Notes: generated from the letters alone by a model not told the origin. Shown: positions 11,901-24,239, counted from the stretch's first letter. The stretch: 64,000 bases of DNA from Helopsaltes ochotensis (GCA_013400155.1 VXBM01000098.1:124001-188000); one strand, 5' to 3'. Numbers and translations: made by a program.

Positions 11901-14900
11901 CACAGCATTTGAATCAAGTACAGAATACACAGAGGAAAAGTGTTGTGTTGTTTCTGGGTACACAGAAGTCTGGGGTATTTTCCTGTGACGTTCACAGTGG
12001 ATTACCAGATTTTTTTGAATTTGCTTTCAAAACTACGCCATGGCAAACTGCACTTGTCGCTCGAATTGCTAATGATACCTCGGAACCTTATGTTAATCAC
12101 TAAAATCCACAAGCCCCTGAACAAGCAAGCAAGTCAAAGAAGTAATGGATTAGCTTGTTACGCTGTCCTGGATGACTTGTTTTTCAGTATGCTTACGGGG
12201 ATTGCTTTCTGCTGCCTACTGGTTATTTAATCCTGTTTTAACACAGAAATTTGGTGGAAAAAGCTGCTAAATCTCCTTTCCTAAAACAGGTCTTCATTGT
12301 TTATCACGGAACAATTAAAATGAATGTGACTATCTGTTTATGAAGGCACTAAAGCTTGTAATACCTTTCTTGTTTGCTTTGGGTTTAAATAAAGTTCTTT
12401 GAGGACTTCCAGTGCCAGGTAGGAAGTAAAGGACTTTTGAAGCAGAAACTGCATGGTTTTCTAATTTTAGGATTAAACTATGATTATAAAGGAGACAGGT
12501 CTTCAAACAGTGCTAGAACAGTAACTGCAGTGTTTCAGTTACATGTCTTGTTTAATCAGTAAAATTCATGAACTTTCAGTACTTGTACATCAGAAGATAA
12601 TTTGAGTGATGCTATGTACACATTTGTAGTGGTTCTTATCACAGAGTCCTCCTTTGCTGTAAGTATTGAGTATTTCTGATATTCTGTATTTCATGGAGAA
12701 ATACAGTGGCATTTCTTGGCTTACTGCTGGTAAAGAGTAAATATGCTCTTCATGTTTCATACTGGTGCTGGAACAAATAGGTATCTACTGCTTTACCATG
12801 GAAGGCCTCCAAAGCTTCCAGGTTGCAGCTGGTGAGAGAGGTCACGTTTATGTCTGAGCAGAGATTGATCAGACCTGCTGGTTCTGCTGTCATTTGGTTT
12901 TTACCCATTGCCTGATCAATACCGTGCAAATAGAAAGCCCCAAGTCCAGGCAGGAGCAAAACTCGCTTTTCCTGGCCAGCCGTAACTGAAGGGGCTGCTG
13001 CCTGTCTGGAACAGAAAAGCTTTTGCTTTCATCTGTGCTCTGCAGTGGAAGGACAAAAGGAGAGACTTTCAAAAGCAGTAATGAGAATCAGGAGCTGAAA
13101 TCCCATTGACTTTTAATGAAGGTTAGGGGCAGATGCTTTTGTTGTGCATCAGAAATTTCCTCTTTCTCAATTGTCCAAGCTGCTGATGGTGGATGAGATC
13201 TGCCTGTGCCACCTTTTGGACTCTTAGAGGAACAAAAGTTACCTTGAGTTATGTTTGCTGTGTGGCCTGAGCTAAACACAGATCCCCTTTACTTGTTTCC
13301 ATGAGGAACGGTCAGTAATCACACCCCCACCTTTGTCCTCCTCCTCTCTGTGCTGCAGAGCCTCTTGACAGATAAAAGCACTGAGAACTTACTGCTTGGT
13401 TACTCCGTGCTGCAGCACTGGGTATCTTCAGAAAACAGAGTGAAGATTTTCCCAAAGTTAAGTTGTTCTGTTGTGTGAGAGAAACTTTATCTGGTGACCT
13501 GCAAAAGATGCTGCAAAGGTCTCTGTCAAGCAGCGTGGGAAGTACCTTCCATGTACCTACACATAGCTGTGCTCACAGCAAAGTGAGTTTAATGGTTAAA
13601 ATACTTCACTGCCTGAAAAAGTCACCTCCCTAATTTTTCTTCTATAATATGAAAGGCTACTGCAATAACTTACACATTTTACAGTAGTGCCAGTCACAAC
13701 CTTGGAAGAAATGCTGCTGGGATACTTTTTCGGTTTTTAAATTTTTAAAAGACATTGAGACCTTCCTCGCCAGGTATGCTTTTCCCATGCTGACAGGAAG
13801 CTGCTCCCCTGATGAGGATTGGCTGGCACACACACACTTACAAAATGCTCCGCAAAGTGCCCACGCAGCTTCCCAACTGTGGCTCTGGTGCTCACGGAAT
13901 AGGGTCACAGCCCACAGTGAAGCCGTGGGGAGGGAGGAGGGTTGCTTTGGGAAGTATGTGGGAAAAGCAGAGACTTATTTCTTTGAGACTTGAAGTATTC
14001 CCGCATACAACATGGAATTAAACCTAGCTTTAAGTCTTGTTTGTGCTCTCCCGATTGCCAGCTGGTTCCCCTCTCTCTGCATCTGTGAATGTATTGTGGG
14101 CTGTAATCTCTGGGAATTTAGGATGTGATTTGTAGTTATTTTTGATAGAATTCTTGATTCCTCTTTTTGTGCTTGAAGATCTTTATATTTTGTGTGTTTA
14201 TTGTTAGTGTAGCAGTTGGTTTTTAAACATGAAACTAGTTTAACTGTGGGGAACCTGCAGCAAGTCCCTCTATATTTCTGCCTTGTGTTAGGAGTTAACA
14301 AAGATCTGTATGCCACCCTCACTTCTTTTGAAAAAGGTCTTTGGCTGCATTATGGATGAAGCTAGAGACAAAGTGCTTTTTAAAAAGTTTATCTTGCATA
14401 GTCACACTCTATATGAATGTACAATCTATACTTCTTACAGTGACTAACCTGGTGTCCACCTTTTTTTTGCTTGTGGCTTTCCTCCACAGTTCAATAATCT
14501 TCTTTATTATTCATAGATGAAATGATGAATGATTGTTTTATAAAACTTCACCAATACAGTGTTGGGAAGCATTGAAAGCAACGTAGGCTCACCATTTGCC
14601 TTGAGCTGGGTTTCACAAATACCTGCTCTTGACTGAACTGGTGCTTGCCCAAGCTGCTCTTCCATATGGGCTGTCTGTAGGAAACCAGTGCTCTTGCAAA
14701 TTCATGGGCTTACTTCCATGGCTGTTGTACATGGGTTTTACTTGACCATTCCACATCAGAAAACTCAGTATCACAAGAATTAACATACTTTCAATAACAG
14801 TTTGAAGTAATCTACATCAGTGCTTGTTTTTCTTAAATGTTAGAATGTATTTTTATAACCTGAACAGTTACTACTGGAACAGCAAGCTGAGGTCTCTGAT

Positions 14901-15958
14901 TTTGGCTATTAATATTACACCCTTCAGCTGTTCTGTCTGTATTTTTATAGTTATGTAATTTTATTTTTTGGTTTAATCTTTTCATTATATAAGCTTTTGT
15001 CATTTTTAAGAACAGATTATGAAAGCACAAGTCTGAAGAAACTAGCCTTGGGTGCTTCAGGAAAAAACTGAACGTAAAGGCAGAAGTATGGAAAGATCTT
15101 TGACTGATTTAAGAAAGAAAAACAATTGGAAGTAAGAAGACAGGGAATGGTTTCAGCCACCTGAGCAATGTTTTTTGGCTATTGCCAGTAGGGTCTTTGT
15201 GCTGGGCGGTAACCTCCTGCATTATCTTTATCTGTGTTTTATGTTACGTTTACTCAAAGCCTAAACTGTTTTCTGTGTTTTGGTAGCGGAGAATGTGACA
15301 GAACATTATTAAAAAGTACAGATCCTGGAAGTCTGCAAAAGAATTAAAATCCATAAAAACCCCCAGTAAGAAGCACACAGCAAACAAGTGGTTGAATTAA
15401 ACCAATAACTCTTCAAATACATAACCTTAGCAGCTAATATACTGACCTGGAGGCTGTACTACAATTCCTACCAGCATGATTTAAATGATAATAAGAGCTG
15501 AAATACAGTTTTAGAGACTGCCTTTAAAAACAAAAAAAGCTTGGTGGGTTTTAGATTTGCTCTCATCCTCCCTCCCCCAATCACATAGATTTTGTTCCTC
15601 GGACTGCTGTTCTGCAAACTCTTATGAGGGCTTAAGGATGGAATTGGTATCTCTTGCTCTTTGGTGTTTAAAAATTAAAGTAGGTTTGCCACATGCGTTT
15701 CAGTAAATACGGTCAAGGCTCAAATCATGTTTGTTGCTTTGCTAAGGGAAGAAGTCTTATTTCGGAAGCTTTGAAGTGAGTGTAGCTGAGAAAGAGGTTC
15801 TTGCAGGTTTTTGATGGACTTGGATTTAACATCGTTCCCATCATTTGCTTTCTGTTAACTGCTGAAATTCAGACTTGAGATTGGCAGAGTGAGCTCTAAG
15901 GGGAGCTTAGACTGAGGCTTTTCCACCTTTATATCCATCTGGTTATGGTACCTGGTTC
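8953..15958. other. unannotated unique DNA
   Basis: About 7 kb of AT-leaning DNA with no recognised gene, RNA or repeat beyond short T and CA tracts (for example a CACACACATGTGTGT palindrome near 11879-11893). Open frames of 60-115 codons on both strands show no domain and no convincing splice context. I see nothing here that I can assign. Confidence 0.4.
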
Positions 15959-16017
15959 ACAGAATCACAGAATGAACTAGGTTGGAAAAGACCTTTAAGA
16001 TCATCTAGTCCAACCTT
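15959..16017 (-). mobile_element. CR1 LINE 3' terminal fragment
   Basis: About 60 bases matching the reverse complement of the CR1 3' end: AGAATCACAGAATGAACTAG, then GGTTGGAAAAGACC and GATCATCTAGTCCAACCTT. Only the extreme 3' end is present, a heavily 5'-truncated insertion reading on the minus strand. Confidence 0.88.
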
Positions 16018-17570
16018 CATTTTGTTTCAGCTGCTAGCAAGTGTTATTTTAGGCCTTATTTTGGTTTTGGGCTTTGCACAGCAGCATTGCCAGCTCAAGG
16101 GTGTCCTTCATATTTCTATTTCTGCTAAGGTCAATGAGATGGTACCTGATGGATGAATTACTTGCTGTGGCTGCACATTCAGGATCACAACTGTTCCTGC
16201 CTCCCTGGCGATGGATGTGCACAGAGAACTGGGATGTACATACTTTCAGTAGCAGAAATGGGCTTTGCTGCTAATTCTTCAGTTTAAACTCCAGAATAAA
16301 CATTTGAATGGTATTAGAGCCATTAGCTGGATATATGTAGTTATGGTAATAAGGACACCTGAGAAAATGCAAGCCTAATCTAATTTTTTAAGAGACATGT
16401 TTTTGTGGAGCATTATTTCTTTCTTACCTCTGCAGCTTAATTACCCCTTGGGAAAGCAAGCTTGCTCAGGGTACCTCCTGCCTCCTCAAGTCCCCTGTCT
16501 TTCCAGCCCTGCAGACTTCTTTGGGTACCGATGTCAGGCTGCATTGTGTTTTTGATCAATCAGGACAGATGTCACACTCATTTTCAGGTATCTAACTTTC
16601 ATCGTGGAGGGAAAGAAGAGCAAGAGTAAAGGAGAAAATTGTATCTGTCCAGGTATTAATCCATTTGTGTGCTTTAACTTTTTCACCTATCTTTTTTTCT
16701 TTCAATCGCTGCATTAAAAAAAAATTCAAGTAGTACTGCAGGTTTTCATGAAATCCCTAATAACCTCTCTTGGTGGTGGTAGCTTTAGCTCAGCAGAATT
16801 CCTTGGAATGATTCCTTGGTGTTGTTGAATGTCATAATTAATGGGATTTCTCTGGAAATACGACAGCTAGCCAGGGCTTTGGAAGCAGAATCCCTTTGTA
16901 GGGAAGAAGTTAATGAGACAGACAAGTCGCAAAGGCATTCACTGAAGTCCTTCAAAATTTTCCTTGTGCTGGGGCAGCTTTCTGCTTCCCTTCCTCTGCA
17001 GGCTGCTGCACAAAAAAAAAAAGAAAGGAAAAATAAGATTTATACCTCAGCTTCCCTTGTCTTTCTGCCTCTCTTTAGGATAAGCAGGAGGCCGGGTTTG
17101 GTTACTTATTCTGGAGAGGGACTGCCCAAAATTTGTCTTCTGTCTAATCAACGCAGCTTTGTGAAACCAGGAATACTTTAGTGGGACGATAATACTGAAG
17201 ACTTTTTGTTTTCTTAAAAGTTTCATGTGACTTAATTAGGAATTTATATTTCCAAATGGGAACAAGATTTGTGAGTATATGTGCTTGGGTTTCTCTTAGT
17301 CATATCTTTTCAAATTCAGCCTTCTCAGTGCCTTTGGAAGAAAACAACAGAAATGTCTGAATAATTTAAAGCCATCTTTAAAGCAGTATGTTACAACAGT
17401 TTACTTTTCAAAATTTCTGTGGCAAGGCAAGATCTACATTCTCTTAGAACTGTAATGCAGGAATTTAGTAGGATATCAAGGTGCATCTACAGTATATGGT
17501 AACAGGAAGATAGCACTGGGCATTGTGTTCGTTATGGCACTATTAAAAGTTACAGAAATATTTCCTCTTT

Positions 17571-17610
17571 TTTCCATGGAAATTATTACTTTTCCATGGA
17601 AATTATTACT
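17571..17610. repeat. 20-bp perfect tandem duplication
   Basis: The unit TTTCCATGGAAATTATTACT occurs twice head to tail (17571-17590 and 17591-17610) with no mismatch, followed by a partial TTTCC. A perfect duplication suggests recent slippage, or an assembly duplicate. Confidence 0.95.
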
Positions 17611-17689
17611 TTTCCTTGCCTCACAACAGGAATGCTCAACTAGTCATTGAAATATCATTGCCAGATATTTTGAATACATTGTTTTCCTT

Positions 17690-17880
17690 GAGAAGGAAAA
17701 ATTATCAACAAATTCAAGCGTGTATTCGGTTACGCCATATGTAGAAATAAGGAATTTGAATATTCATAAATAATTTCCCTTGGATTGCTAATGAAGTTGA
17801 CAGGCAAGAAAACAAGCGGCATGCATTTTTATTTATTAACCTCATTATTGAATTGAAGCATTATTGAAAACTTCTTGCAT
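17690..17880. promoter_or_regulatory. candidate conserved non-coding element
   Basis: AT-rich but complex sequence dense in homeobox-type cores: ATTCATAAATAA, TTGCTAATGAAG, TTTATTTATTAAC, and the direct repeat CATTATTGAA at 17843-17852 and 17859-17868. It also keeps isolated CpG (AAGCGTGTATTCGG, GTTACGCC). This mix is typical of vertebrate developmental enhancers, but conservation cannot be measured here. The call is pattern recognition only. Confidence 0.25.
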
Positions 17881-18227
17881 CTTACCTTTATATCAGACTC
17901 TTTTTAATTGCTTTTAATTCCCTGTAACTTTTTTTTTTATCCCCAGCCTTTTAAAGCGTTGTACATTATCTGAATCCAGACATGTGGGATTTGAGTTACG
18001 CCGAATCTGTTCTTCTGGTGTTCTCTGTGCTTTTGGCCATATGGGCATCTTTGTTTTTCTTTTATGAGCCTCCTTAGAAGCCTTATAGCTTACAGTTAAC
18101 AGGAACACTTGCTTTTCCCTTCATTTTTTTTTTCCCCCGCTTTTGTAAAGATATCAAATCCCAGGCAAGGGGAGCAAAAAAAAAGAGTTATTCATGTGAA
18201 GAATGGATGTTGTTACTGGCACCTGTC

Positions 18228-18740
18228 AGGGCAGCCCCCAGTATCTATCCAGCATGGGGGATGAAGAGATTGGGAACAGCCCTGCTGAGAAGAAGCTGGG
18301 GTGCTGAGGATGACATGAGCCAAGGAGGAGGGCTACCAAGTTAAGGGAGATGGAGCTCCTCTCCTAGGAGGAAAGGCTGAGAGAACCGGGATTGTTCAGC
18401 CCGGAAAAGAGAAGGCTTTGGTTTGGGTTCCAGTCCCTGAAGGGAGCTTACAAGAGTAATGCGGGGAGATTATTTACAAGGGCATGACATGACAAGGGGG
18501 AATGGATCCAACTGTCAGAGGGCAAGTTTGGGTTATGGATTAGGAGGAAGTCCTTCACTGTGAGGGTGCTGAGGCACTGGCACAGCTTGTCCATAGGGGC
18601 TGTGGATGCCCCGTCCCTGGCACTGTTCAAGGATAGGTTGGATGGGGCTTGGAGCAGCCTGGTCTAGGAGAAGGTGTCCCTGCCCATGGCACGGGGTTGG
18701 AATGATCCCTTCCAACCCAAATCATTCTATGACTCTATCC
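18228..18740 (+). mobile_element. CR1 LINE, 3' half with internal gaps
   Basis: The longest CR1 copy in the window. Sections in consensus order: 'GGGAACAGCCCTGCTGAGAAG', 'GGATGACATGAGCC', 'GAGATGGAGCTCCTCTCCTA', 'GAAAGGCTGAGAGAACCGGG', 'TTGTTCAGCCCGGAAAAGAG', 'CTGTGGATGCCCCGTCCCTGG', 'GGTTGGATGGGGCTTGGAGC' and the intact 3' end TTCCAACCCAAATCATTCTATGACTCTAT. From memory of the CR1 consensus, blocks seem to be missing between some sections (for example after GACATGAGCC near 18320). It codes for nothing intact; open frames at 18448-18715 on the minus strand are antisense chance. Confidence 0.93.
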
Positions 18741-21086
18741 TAATACATTAAAAAGCAGCATCTGTTGGCAGTTCAAACTTTGATATAGCGGCATTTTATT
18801 GAGCTTGTTTGAGCTCTACATAGATCGGGTTTTTTCTCATTCATATGTCTGGATTTGTTTTCTTGGTCTCTTTTCCTTGCTGCACAAATGATAAGTTTTT
18901 AAACAGCCAACATTGCTTTGGAATGTAAATACAAAGGATAAAATTCCTCTAAGACTGAATTTAGGTTTGAGATTTCAGTGTAATGAAGAGAGATGGGAGT
19001 AGAGGTAGAGCTTGGTCTTTTTTAATGACATTAATTTTTCTTGTGGCTGCTTCGTGCTTCAACATTTTAGCTTGATTAAAATGAAGCTAAAGGCACTCCT
19101 TTATTCTCCTTGAAATTTCCTGCTGGGCTTCTGGAAAGCTTTTGTTAACTAACGTTTGCTTAGCTGATAACAGCAAAACCGTGGCTTTCAGGTGTGTGTC
19201 AGCAGGCTGGAAGCTGAGACTCGCACCTGGTGGGCTGCATCAGTAGTGAGCCCCGGGGTGAGGTTCCCCGTTGCCTTGGCAGTGACAGATTTCCCTCTGT
19301 CAGGTTCTCTTTACCTCTTTGTTTCTTAGCTCTTTCATGCAAGTAGCCAAATTCTTTAAAGATACCTGTGTTTTGAATTCCAAGTGTTTTGGAAATCATT
19401 GCGGTATTTAAATTCCTAAAATGTGCAGTTGTCTGGGTGACAGCCTGGAGAGGCATGCCCTGGGTGAGAGGAGGAGGAGGGTGAAGGTGTACTGCGGAGG
19501 TGATGAAGGCAGAGTGCACATCCACTCATTTCTGAGGAGCGTGCCTTCAAGGAGAAATTATGCTTTGGAAATCGGAGTAAATTTGAGAGAGCAGAAATTT
19601 CAGTTGGATGATAGGGAAGACTTGAGAGCTTTCTCCTGTGGCAAACAGTCACAGCAGCTGATCTCTCGAATGTGAAAGCAAATGCAACACGCTGCCTGCA
19701 CCAGCTCCAAGATGAGGGATGGCCTGGCTCTGCACAGCTTGTGCCTCTAAAGCAGCCAGGAAGCCTGAGAGCATTTGCATTTTCTGCCTTGGATACAAGT
19801 TTCTTTAACACACATTTGTAATTTTGTAAGTGTGTAATAGTAAGGGAGTCAAAACTGGTTCATGAAATGAAATTTGCAAGGAAGTGCTGCAAAGGAAGGC
19901 ATTTCTAGTGCAAGACTTGGATTCCTTCATCACATAACCTGTCGCAGAATTGAGCTCTCCCTGGGTTCAGCAGATGAGATGCTCACAAGCCAGCTCTTCA
20001 TAAAGCTTAATGGCAGAGATTTTGTGCATTGGAAACAGGCACAGTGTCCTTTTCAGGGACCTTGCCAGGCTTCTCCTGAGTCACCTGGTTCTTAAATGAG
20101 TCTTGAAACAGGGCAGTGCTGAAGGAATTTATGGGATAGGTTTATAATCAACTGATAGTTTAATTAATGTAGCGTCTTAACTACTCGTCTCCAATTTAAT
20201 TTTTTCCAGATGTTAAGTTTTAATGGAAGTCTCTTCAGAGACTCATGAGGAAAGTAACATCTGGGGAGAGCATTTCGGGCAAGCTTGCATGGAAGTGAAA
20301 CAATATTCCCTTAGATGTTACCTTACATGTCAGCACAAGGGAGTCCTGAGATTTGGAGAGGTTTTATGTATTTTTACATTTATGTGTATATACACACACA
20401 CACTCTTTTGGATTGCTCAACTTGGCCTAAGTACAGCTAATCTCACTCCCATATTCTACTTCTCAATCCTTGTGTTGACTCTGTTCAGAGGAAAGATTGA
20501 GATAAAGACTGCTTTTCAATACCTTAGTAAGCTTTTGCTTTATAGTACACTGTAGGAATTATAGGACAAGTTATCTACATTTTCTATCCATATGTAATTA
20601 CTTAAACAAATCAGTATTACTAAAAAAGCAGTATTATCAGTCTTAGATGATCTAGTTGCTGTTTCTTTCGTTTGTGCCAAAAGTGATTTTATTTCCAAAT
20701 GTTTCATGTTTTAGGAGAATCCATATAAGGACTTGTGAATGGTAGTGCCCAAACCCAAAGAGCAGCAGAAAATGCTTTCCTGAAGTCCTTTCCCAATGTT
20801 AAGACAAGTGAAGCACTTGGTGATAAGTTTAAAGGGTTAAAAAAAATCCCCATAAGCTTTATGTTAAAGCACATGTTTGTCCATATGTTTTAGATAGGCT
20901 ATCTATATTTTTGTAGAAAACTGATATTAAATGGAAATTCAAGCCTTGGCAGCTCTCTTAACAAAAGACACTTGTGGTCGGAGCTCTGAGGTCCCAGGAC
21001 AGTTCCATTACTGTAATTCCACAGCGTGAGCTTTAAACCTATCTGGAGATTTTAATGGCTCACATGGGAAGTAAATCTCTTTGTAC

Positions 21087-21217
21087 CTGCCTTAAGCCAT
21101 ATGTTACTGATACAAGATGTTGAGCTGCCTATCTCTTTCACTTGGGCGCAGCTGTGCGCTTCCACGAGGGCTGGGTTTTGAACTGTGAAGGGAAGTTTCG
21201 GATTCCATTCTTCTCCC
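21087..21217 (-). CDS. possible internal exon, unknown protein
   Basis: 131 bases on the minus strand between an acceptor (TTTCCTGTACCAG) and a CAG/GTACAAAG donor. One frame is open throughout with 43 full codons; one base completes a codon at entry and one starts a codon at exit. The peptide includes EEWNPKLPFTVQNP, which I do not recognise. Four or more CpG are kept in a CpG-poor setting. No partner exon of matching phase was found, so this may be chance. Confidence 0.13.
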
Positions 21218-21439
21218 CTGGTACAGGAAATCTCATGCTTTCTCATTTCAATGGTGTAATTTTATAGATTTTTCCAGAAGATGGAGGGTTTTGATACATT
21301 TCGAAATCTAATGAAGCTTTTAAAAATGCTTTATGACTTTTAATGTAGTCCCTTCATTCTTCTGTTCTTTTATGCATTCCCTGTTGTTGGTCAAGTTTCT
21401 TTGTTCTTGCCATTGAAATAGCATGCACAAAACCTATTT

Positions 21440-21680
21440 GTACCCAATTGATATTGCTGATTATCAATGCAAAGCAAAATTAAACATTAGATTTAAATAA
21501 TGGACTTGTTTTTCCTACTCCTTGCTTATTATTTTCTAATATAACTATAATCAGTGAATATTGTAAGCAATTCATATGACTGGGAGACAAATAAAGCGGG
21601 ATTGAAATTTTATGCCTGATAGGACACACAAACTGTTAATGTCTAAGATGCAATTTATTTGTAATAAACTAACAATTCCC
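21440..21680. promoter_or_regulatory. candidate conserved non-coding element
   Basis: AT-rich, non-repetitive sequence with many homeobox and MEF2/POU-like cores (CCAATTGATATTGCTGATTA, AAATTAAACATTAG, TAAATAATGG, ATGCAATTTATTTG, TAATAAACTAACAATTCC). No open frame, no simple repeat. Assigned by appearance only. Confidence 0.2.
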
Positions 21681-22439
21681 ATTTGCAACTCTAACCACTT
21701 TTCTGAAGGCTGCTTATTTTATTTGTTTTTCAGAAGTCATATTAGTTACCTCACATTTCTCTTGTGAACACTTTATATCACTGGTTGAACTCCCCACCCT
21801 GGAAATCTGAGACCCATGTTCTCCCTCAATAACCAGGACCTTCTTTGCTGCAGTTTCTGGAAAAAAATATTTATGGCCATCATTCAGTAAATCATCTATA
21901 GCAAAGGGAGGCTTCTTCCATCCAAAATATCTTGGTAGTAATTGTAAACCCTGGCCTTCTCTCTTACACCTAAGTGGCATGGGACTTCAGGCAGTTACTT
22001 ACCATTCTCTTTAGGCTCGTTTTCTTTAAGTGTCAGCTTTGGAGGGAAGCATATATTTAAAAATGGAAAGTGTAGGTGAGGGGGAGGTGCTTGGAAATCT
22101 GCTCCTCACAGAGCTGCGGTAGTAGGCAGCTCCTTTCTCAAAAGTGTATTTTAAATAGCAGAGAGGAGGAACCTCTGTAGAAAAAAATTTAAGTACGGGA
22201 GTAGTGTGATGACAGCAGAGAGTAATTTTTTACTACTTTTTCTCTTTGTAAGGAGTAGCTGGTTTTGAGAAGATGTAAGTGAATGAGGGGGAAAAACCTC
22301 CACAGACAGTGGGAAGAAAAGATGATGTTTACTTGACTCTTCAGGATGGCTTTATTCCAGGGAGGGATGTAAAAGCCCATTTTTAGTATGACTTCCGTTT
22401 CAGGGAATAATGACTAGAAGCTTAAATTTCTGTGGAAAT

Positions 22440-22560
22440 CCTAATTTCTTTTAGCATTAAGCAATATGAAGCTTATTCTTTCAAAAAGAAAATTGATGCA
22501 GTAATTGCTCACTTCAGCAAGATGCAAATTATATATGTAGCATTGTCAATAAAGCTTATA
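22440..22560. promoter_or_regulatory. candidate conserved non-coding element with octamer
   Basis: A perfect POU octamer ATGCAAAT lies at 22522-22529. Around it are AGTAATTGCTC, ATTGTCAATAAAG and AGCATTAAGCAATATG. The sequence is complex rather than repetitive. It could be an enhancer; nothing more can be shown from one sequence. Confidence 0.22.
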
Positions 22561-22672
22561 CAAGATGCTCTGTACTCCTTGCCTTAGGTTTAATGAGCTG
22601 GGCTAATTATACTGTGCCATAACTAACCAAGTAACAACCAAATTGATTTTTTTCCTTCTACAAGATGCTCTG
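22559..22672. repeat. 14-bp direct repeat flanking 86 bp
   Basis: TACAAGATGCTCTG occurs at 22559-22572 and again, identical, at 22659-22672, exactly 100 bases apart. The length fits a target-site duplication around a small insertion, or an indel-type duplication. The 86 bases between them resemble no element I know. Confidence 0.7.
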
Positions 22673-22824
22673 GGCTTGTAGTTCTCAGATTTAATATACC
22701 CATGTAATTGCATAATGTTGCAGTTCAGCAAGCCATCGGGGAGTATTTGGGTTGTCAGTAGCAGTGTGAGAGCCTGTAGCTTCTTGTCCACTTTGTCCAC
22801 ACTTAACACGAGCCTGCCCTTGGG

Positions 22825-22900
22825 AATCACAGAATGATTTGGGTTGAAAGGGACCCTAAAGATCATTTAGCTTCCACCCCCTATCCCTGGGCAGGGATTG
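22825..22900 (-). mobile_element. CR1 LINE 3' terminal fragment
   Basis: Reverse complement of the CR1 3' end: AATCACAGAATGATTTGGG, TTGAAAGGGACCCTAAAGATC, then CCACCCCCTATCCCTGGGCAGGGA. About 75 bases before the match is lost. Confidence 0.9.
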
Positions 22901-23847
22901 ACTGACTTCTGAGGAAAAACCTCGTTATCTTAAAAACAGAGCAGCTGAATTTCAGTTGTCTCTGGAAAAAAGCCTTTCTCAATTTCACATTTCTGTTTTC
23001 TCTTTTGAGTCCAAGGCATGATGTTTTTGTAATAATGTGTATTCTGTCTGTGGATGAATTTACCTCCCTTTCCACTGTCCAGTTTGGCCCTCCTTGTTCC
23101 ATAGGCAGTGGAGCAAGAACTCCTCTCTGAAGGCAATCCAGCCTTTCCTTGAAGAGGCCCCCCACAGCTGAGGTAGATTCGTTTGGGAATCTTCATTTCC
23201 TGTAGATGGGAAATATTTAACCCACGAAAAATGTCTAATTTAGACACTTGTCTTGGTCATAACACCTTAAAAGCAGCATCTTCCATATCTTTTCTTGCAA
23301 TAACTGTTTCAGACAGCTACTTCCAGTTAGTTGGACTGGATTTTAGTGGATGTTTCTAGCTGTTTATGTCAAGCTAGCTGGCTTCTCGTTCAGGAACAGC
23401 CTTTGAACGGAGACACCTTAGCAAAGTGCTTCCCTACACGTTCTCCAGCAGGGCAGGTGGTGTTCCAGGTAAGCCAGGTGGACCTGACTTCTGTAAGCGG
23501 GTATGGAAGGGTCAGAGAATGCCTCAGCCACATAAACTGACAGAAGTCTTGTTTATTTTGTAGCTTGGCTTAGGCTTCATGATTTTCTCATATTTTCTGT
23601 TACCTTAAGCAAGAAGTTTAAAAAAAATGCTGTAAAATAACATCTTTATTTCCTTTTAAAGAAAAGAATTCATGGAGCAGCTAGTTCTACTTAAAATATC
23701 ATAGAATCCATTATGCAGGAGGAAGAGCCACCGAATTAGTGGATTTAGAATCATAATTTGACCATCAGTGGGTTTCTTTCAAACGTTGACCAATTAATAC
23801 CAGTCTGAATTGGAAACCAAGCAAAATGGCAACAAAGCAAAAAATGC

Positions 23848-23889
23848 TTCTCTTGTAATATTTTGTGTTTCTCTTGTAATATTTTGTGT
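23848..23889. repeat. 21-bp tandem duplication
   Basis: TTCTCTTGTAATATTTTGTGT at 23848-23868 is repeated without change at 23869-23889. Confidence 0.95.
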
Positions 23890-23932
23890 GAAGTGTTACA
23901 GGTTTAAATTTTTCGTAATTCTTGAATGAGGT

Positions 23933-23985
23933 AAAACTGTTAAACTGCAGGGCCATTTAAAACTGTTAAACTGCAGTTGGCCATT
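23933..23985. repeat. 26-bp near-perfect tandem duplication
   Basis: AAAACTGTTAAACTGCAG followed by GGCCATT is present twice. The second copy has a 2-base TT insertion before GGCC. It lies only 44 bases from the preceding 21-bp duplication, so this small interval is slippage-prone or was duplicated recently. Confidence 0.9.
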
Positions 23986-24239
23986 ATACGTGTCTTTTTA
24001 ATAGCTGAAGAAGGCTTGCTTTTATCATTTGTTTCCTTTTTCCCCCCTCACTTGCTTGAAGAGTCAGCAGAATATGAATGACAGGTACTCTTCAGACAGG
24101 TACCTGGTATTTCACATCATCAGAACCAATGCTGCTGTTGCCATAATGTTGCACAAAATGCCTCCAATGCATGTGTTTTCCTGGGCCCCAATTCCAGACG
24201 TTAATTTACAGTCTGCCACCTGCTTGGTTTTGGTGGCTG

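Larger units (their letters stand above)
16018..18227. other. unique DNA with an AT-rich conserved-looking block
   Basis: No supported gene. A plus-strand open frame at 16816-17181 (121 codons) includes a lysine-rich stretch from an A-rich tract and has no recognisable domain. A perfect 20-base tandem duplication lies at 17571-17610. The AT-rich block at 17690-17880 is described separately. Confidence 0.4.
18741..22824. other. unannotated unique DNA with AT-rich blocks
   Basis: No supported gene. Open frames at 19199-19525 and 19416-19811 (minus) and 20223-20555 (plus) match nothing I recognise. A short CA tract lies at about 20391-20403. Two AT-rich enhancer-like blocks (21440-21680 and 22440-22560), one open splice-bounded segment (21087-21217, minus) and a 14-base direct repeat pair near 22.6 kb are listed separately. 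Confidence 0.4.
22901..24239. other. unique DNA with short tandem duplications
   Basis: No supported gene. A plus-strand segment at 23392-23466 (75 bases, phase 0 in and out) lies between CTCGTTCAG and CCAG/GTAAGC and is open; the peptide is unrecognised. Two short duplications (23848-23889 and 23933-23985) are listed separately. Confidence 0.4.

Noticed and set aside
23698..23735. TCATAGAATCC resembling a CR1 tail
   Set aside because: The following sequence lacks the rest of the CR1 3' end; only about 10 bases match.
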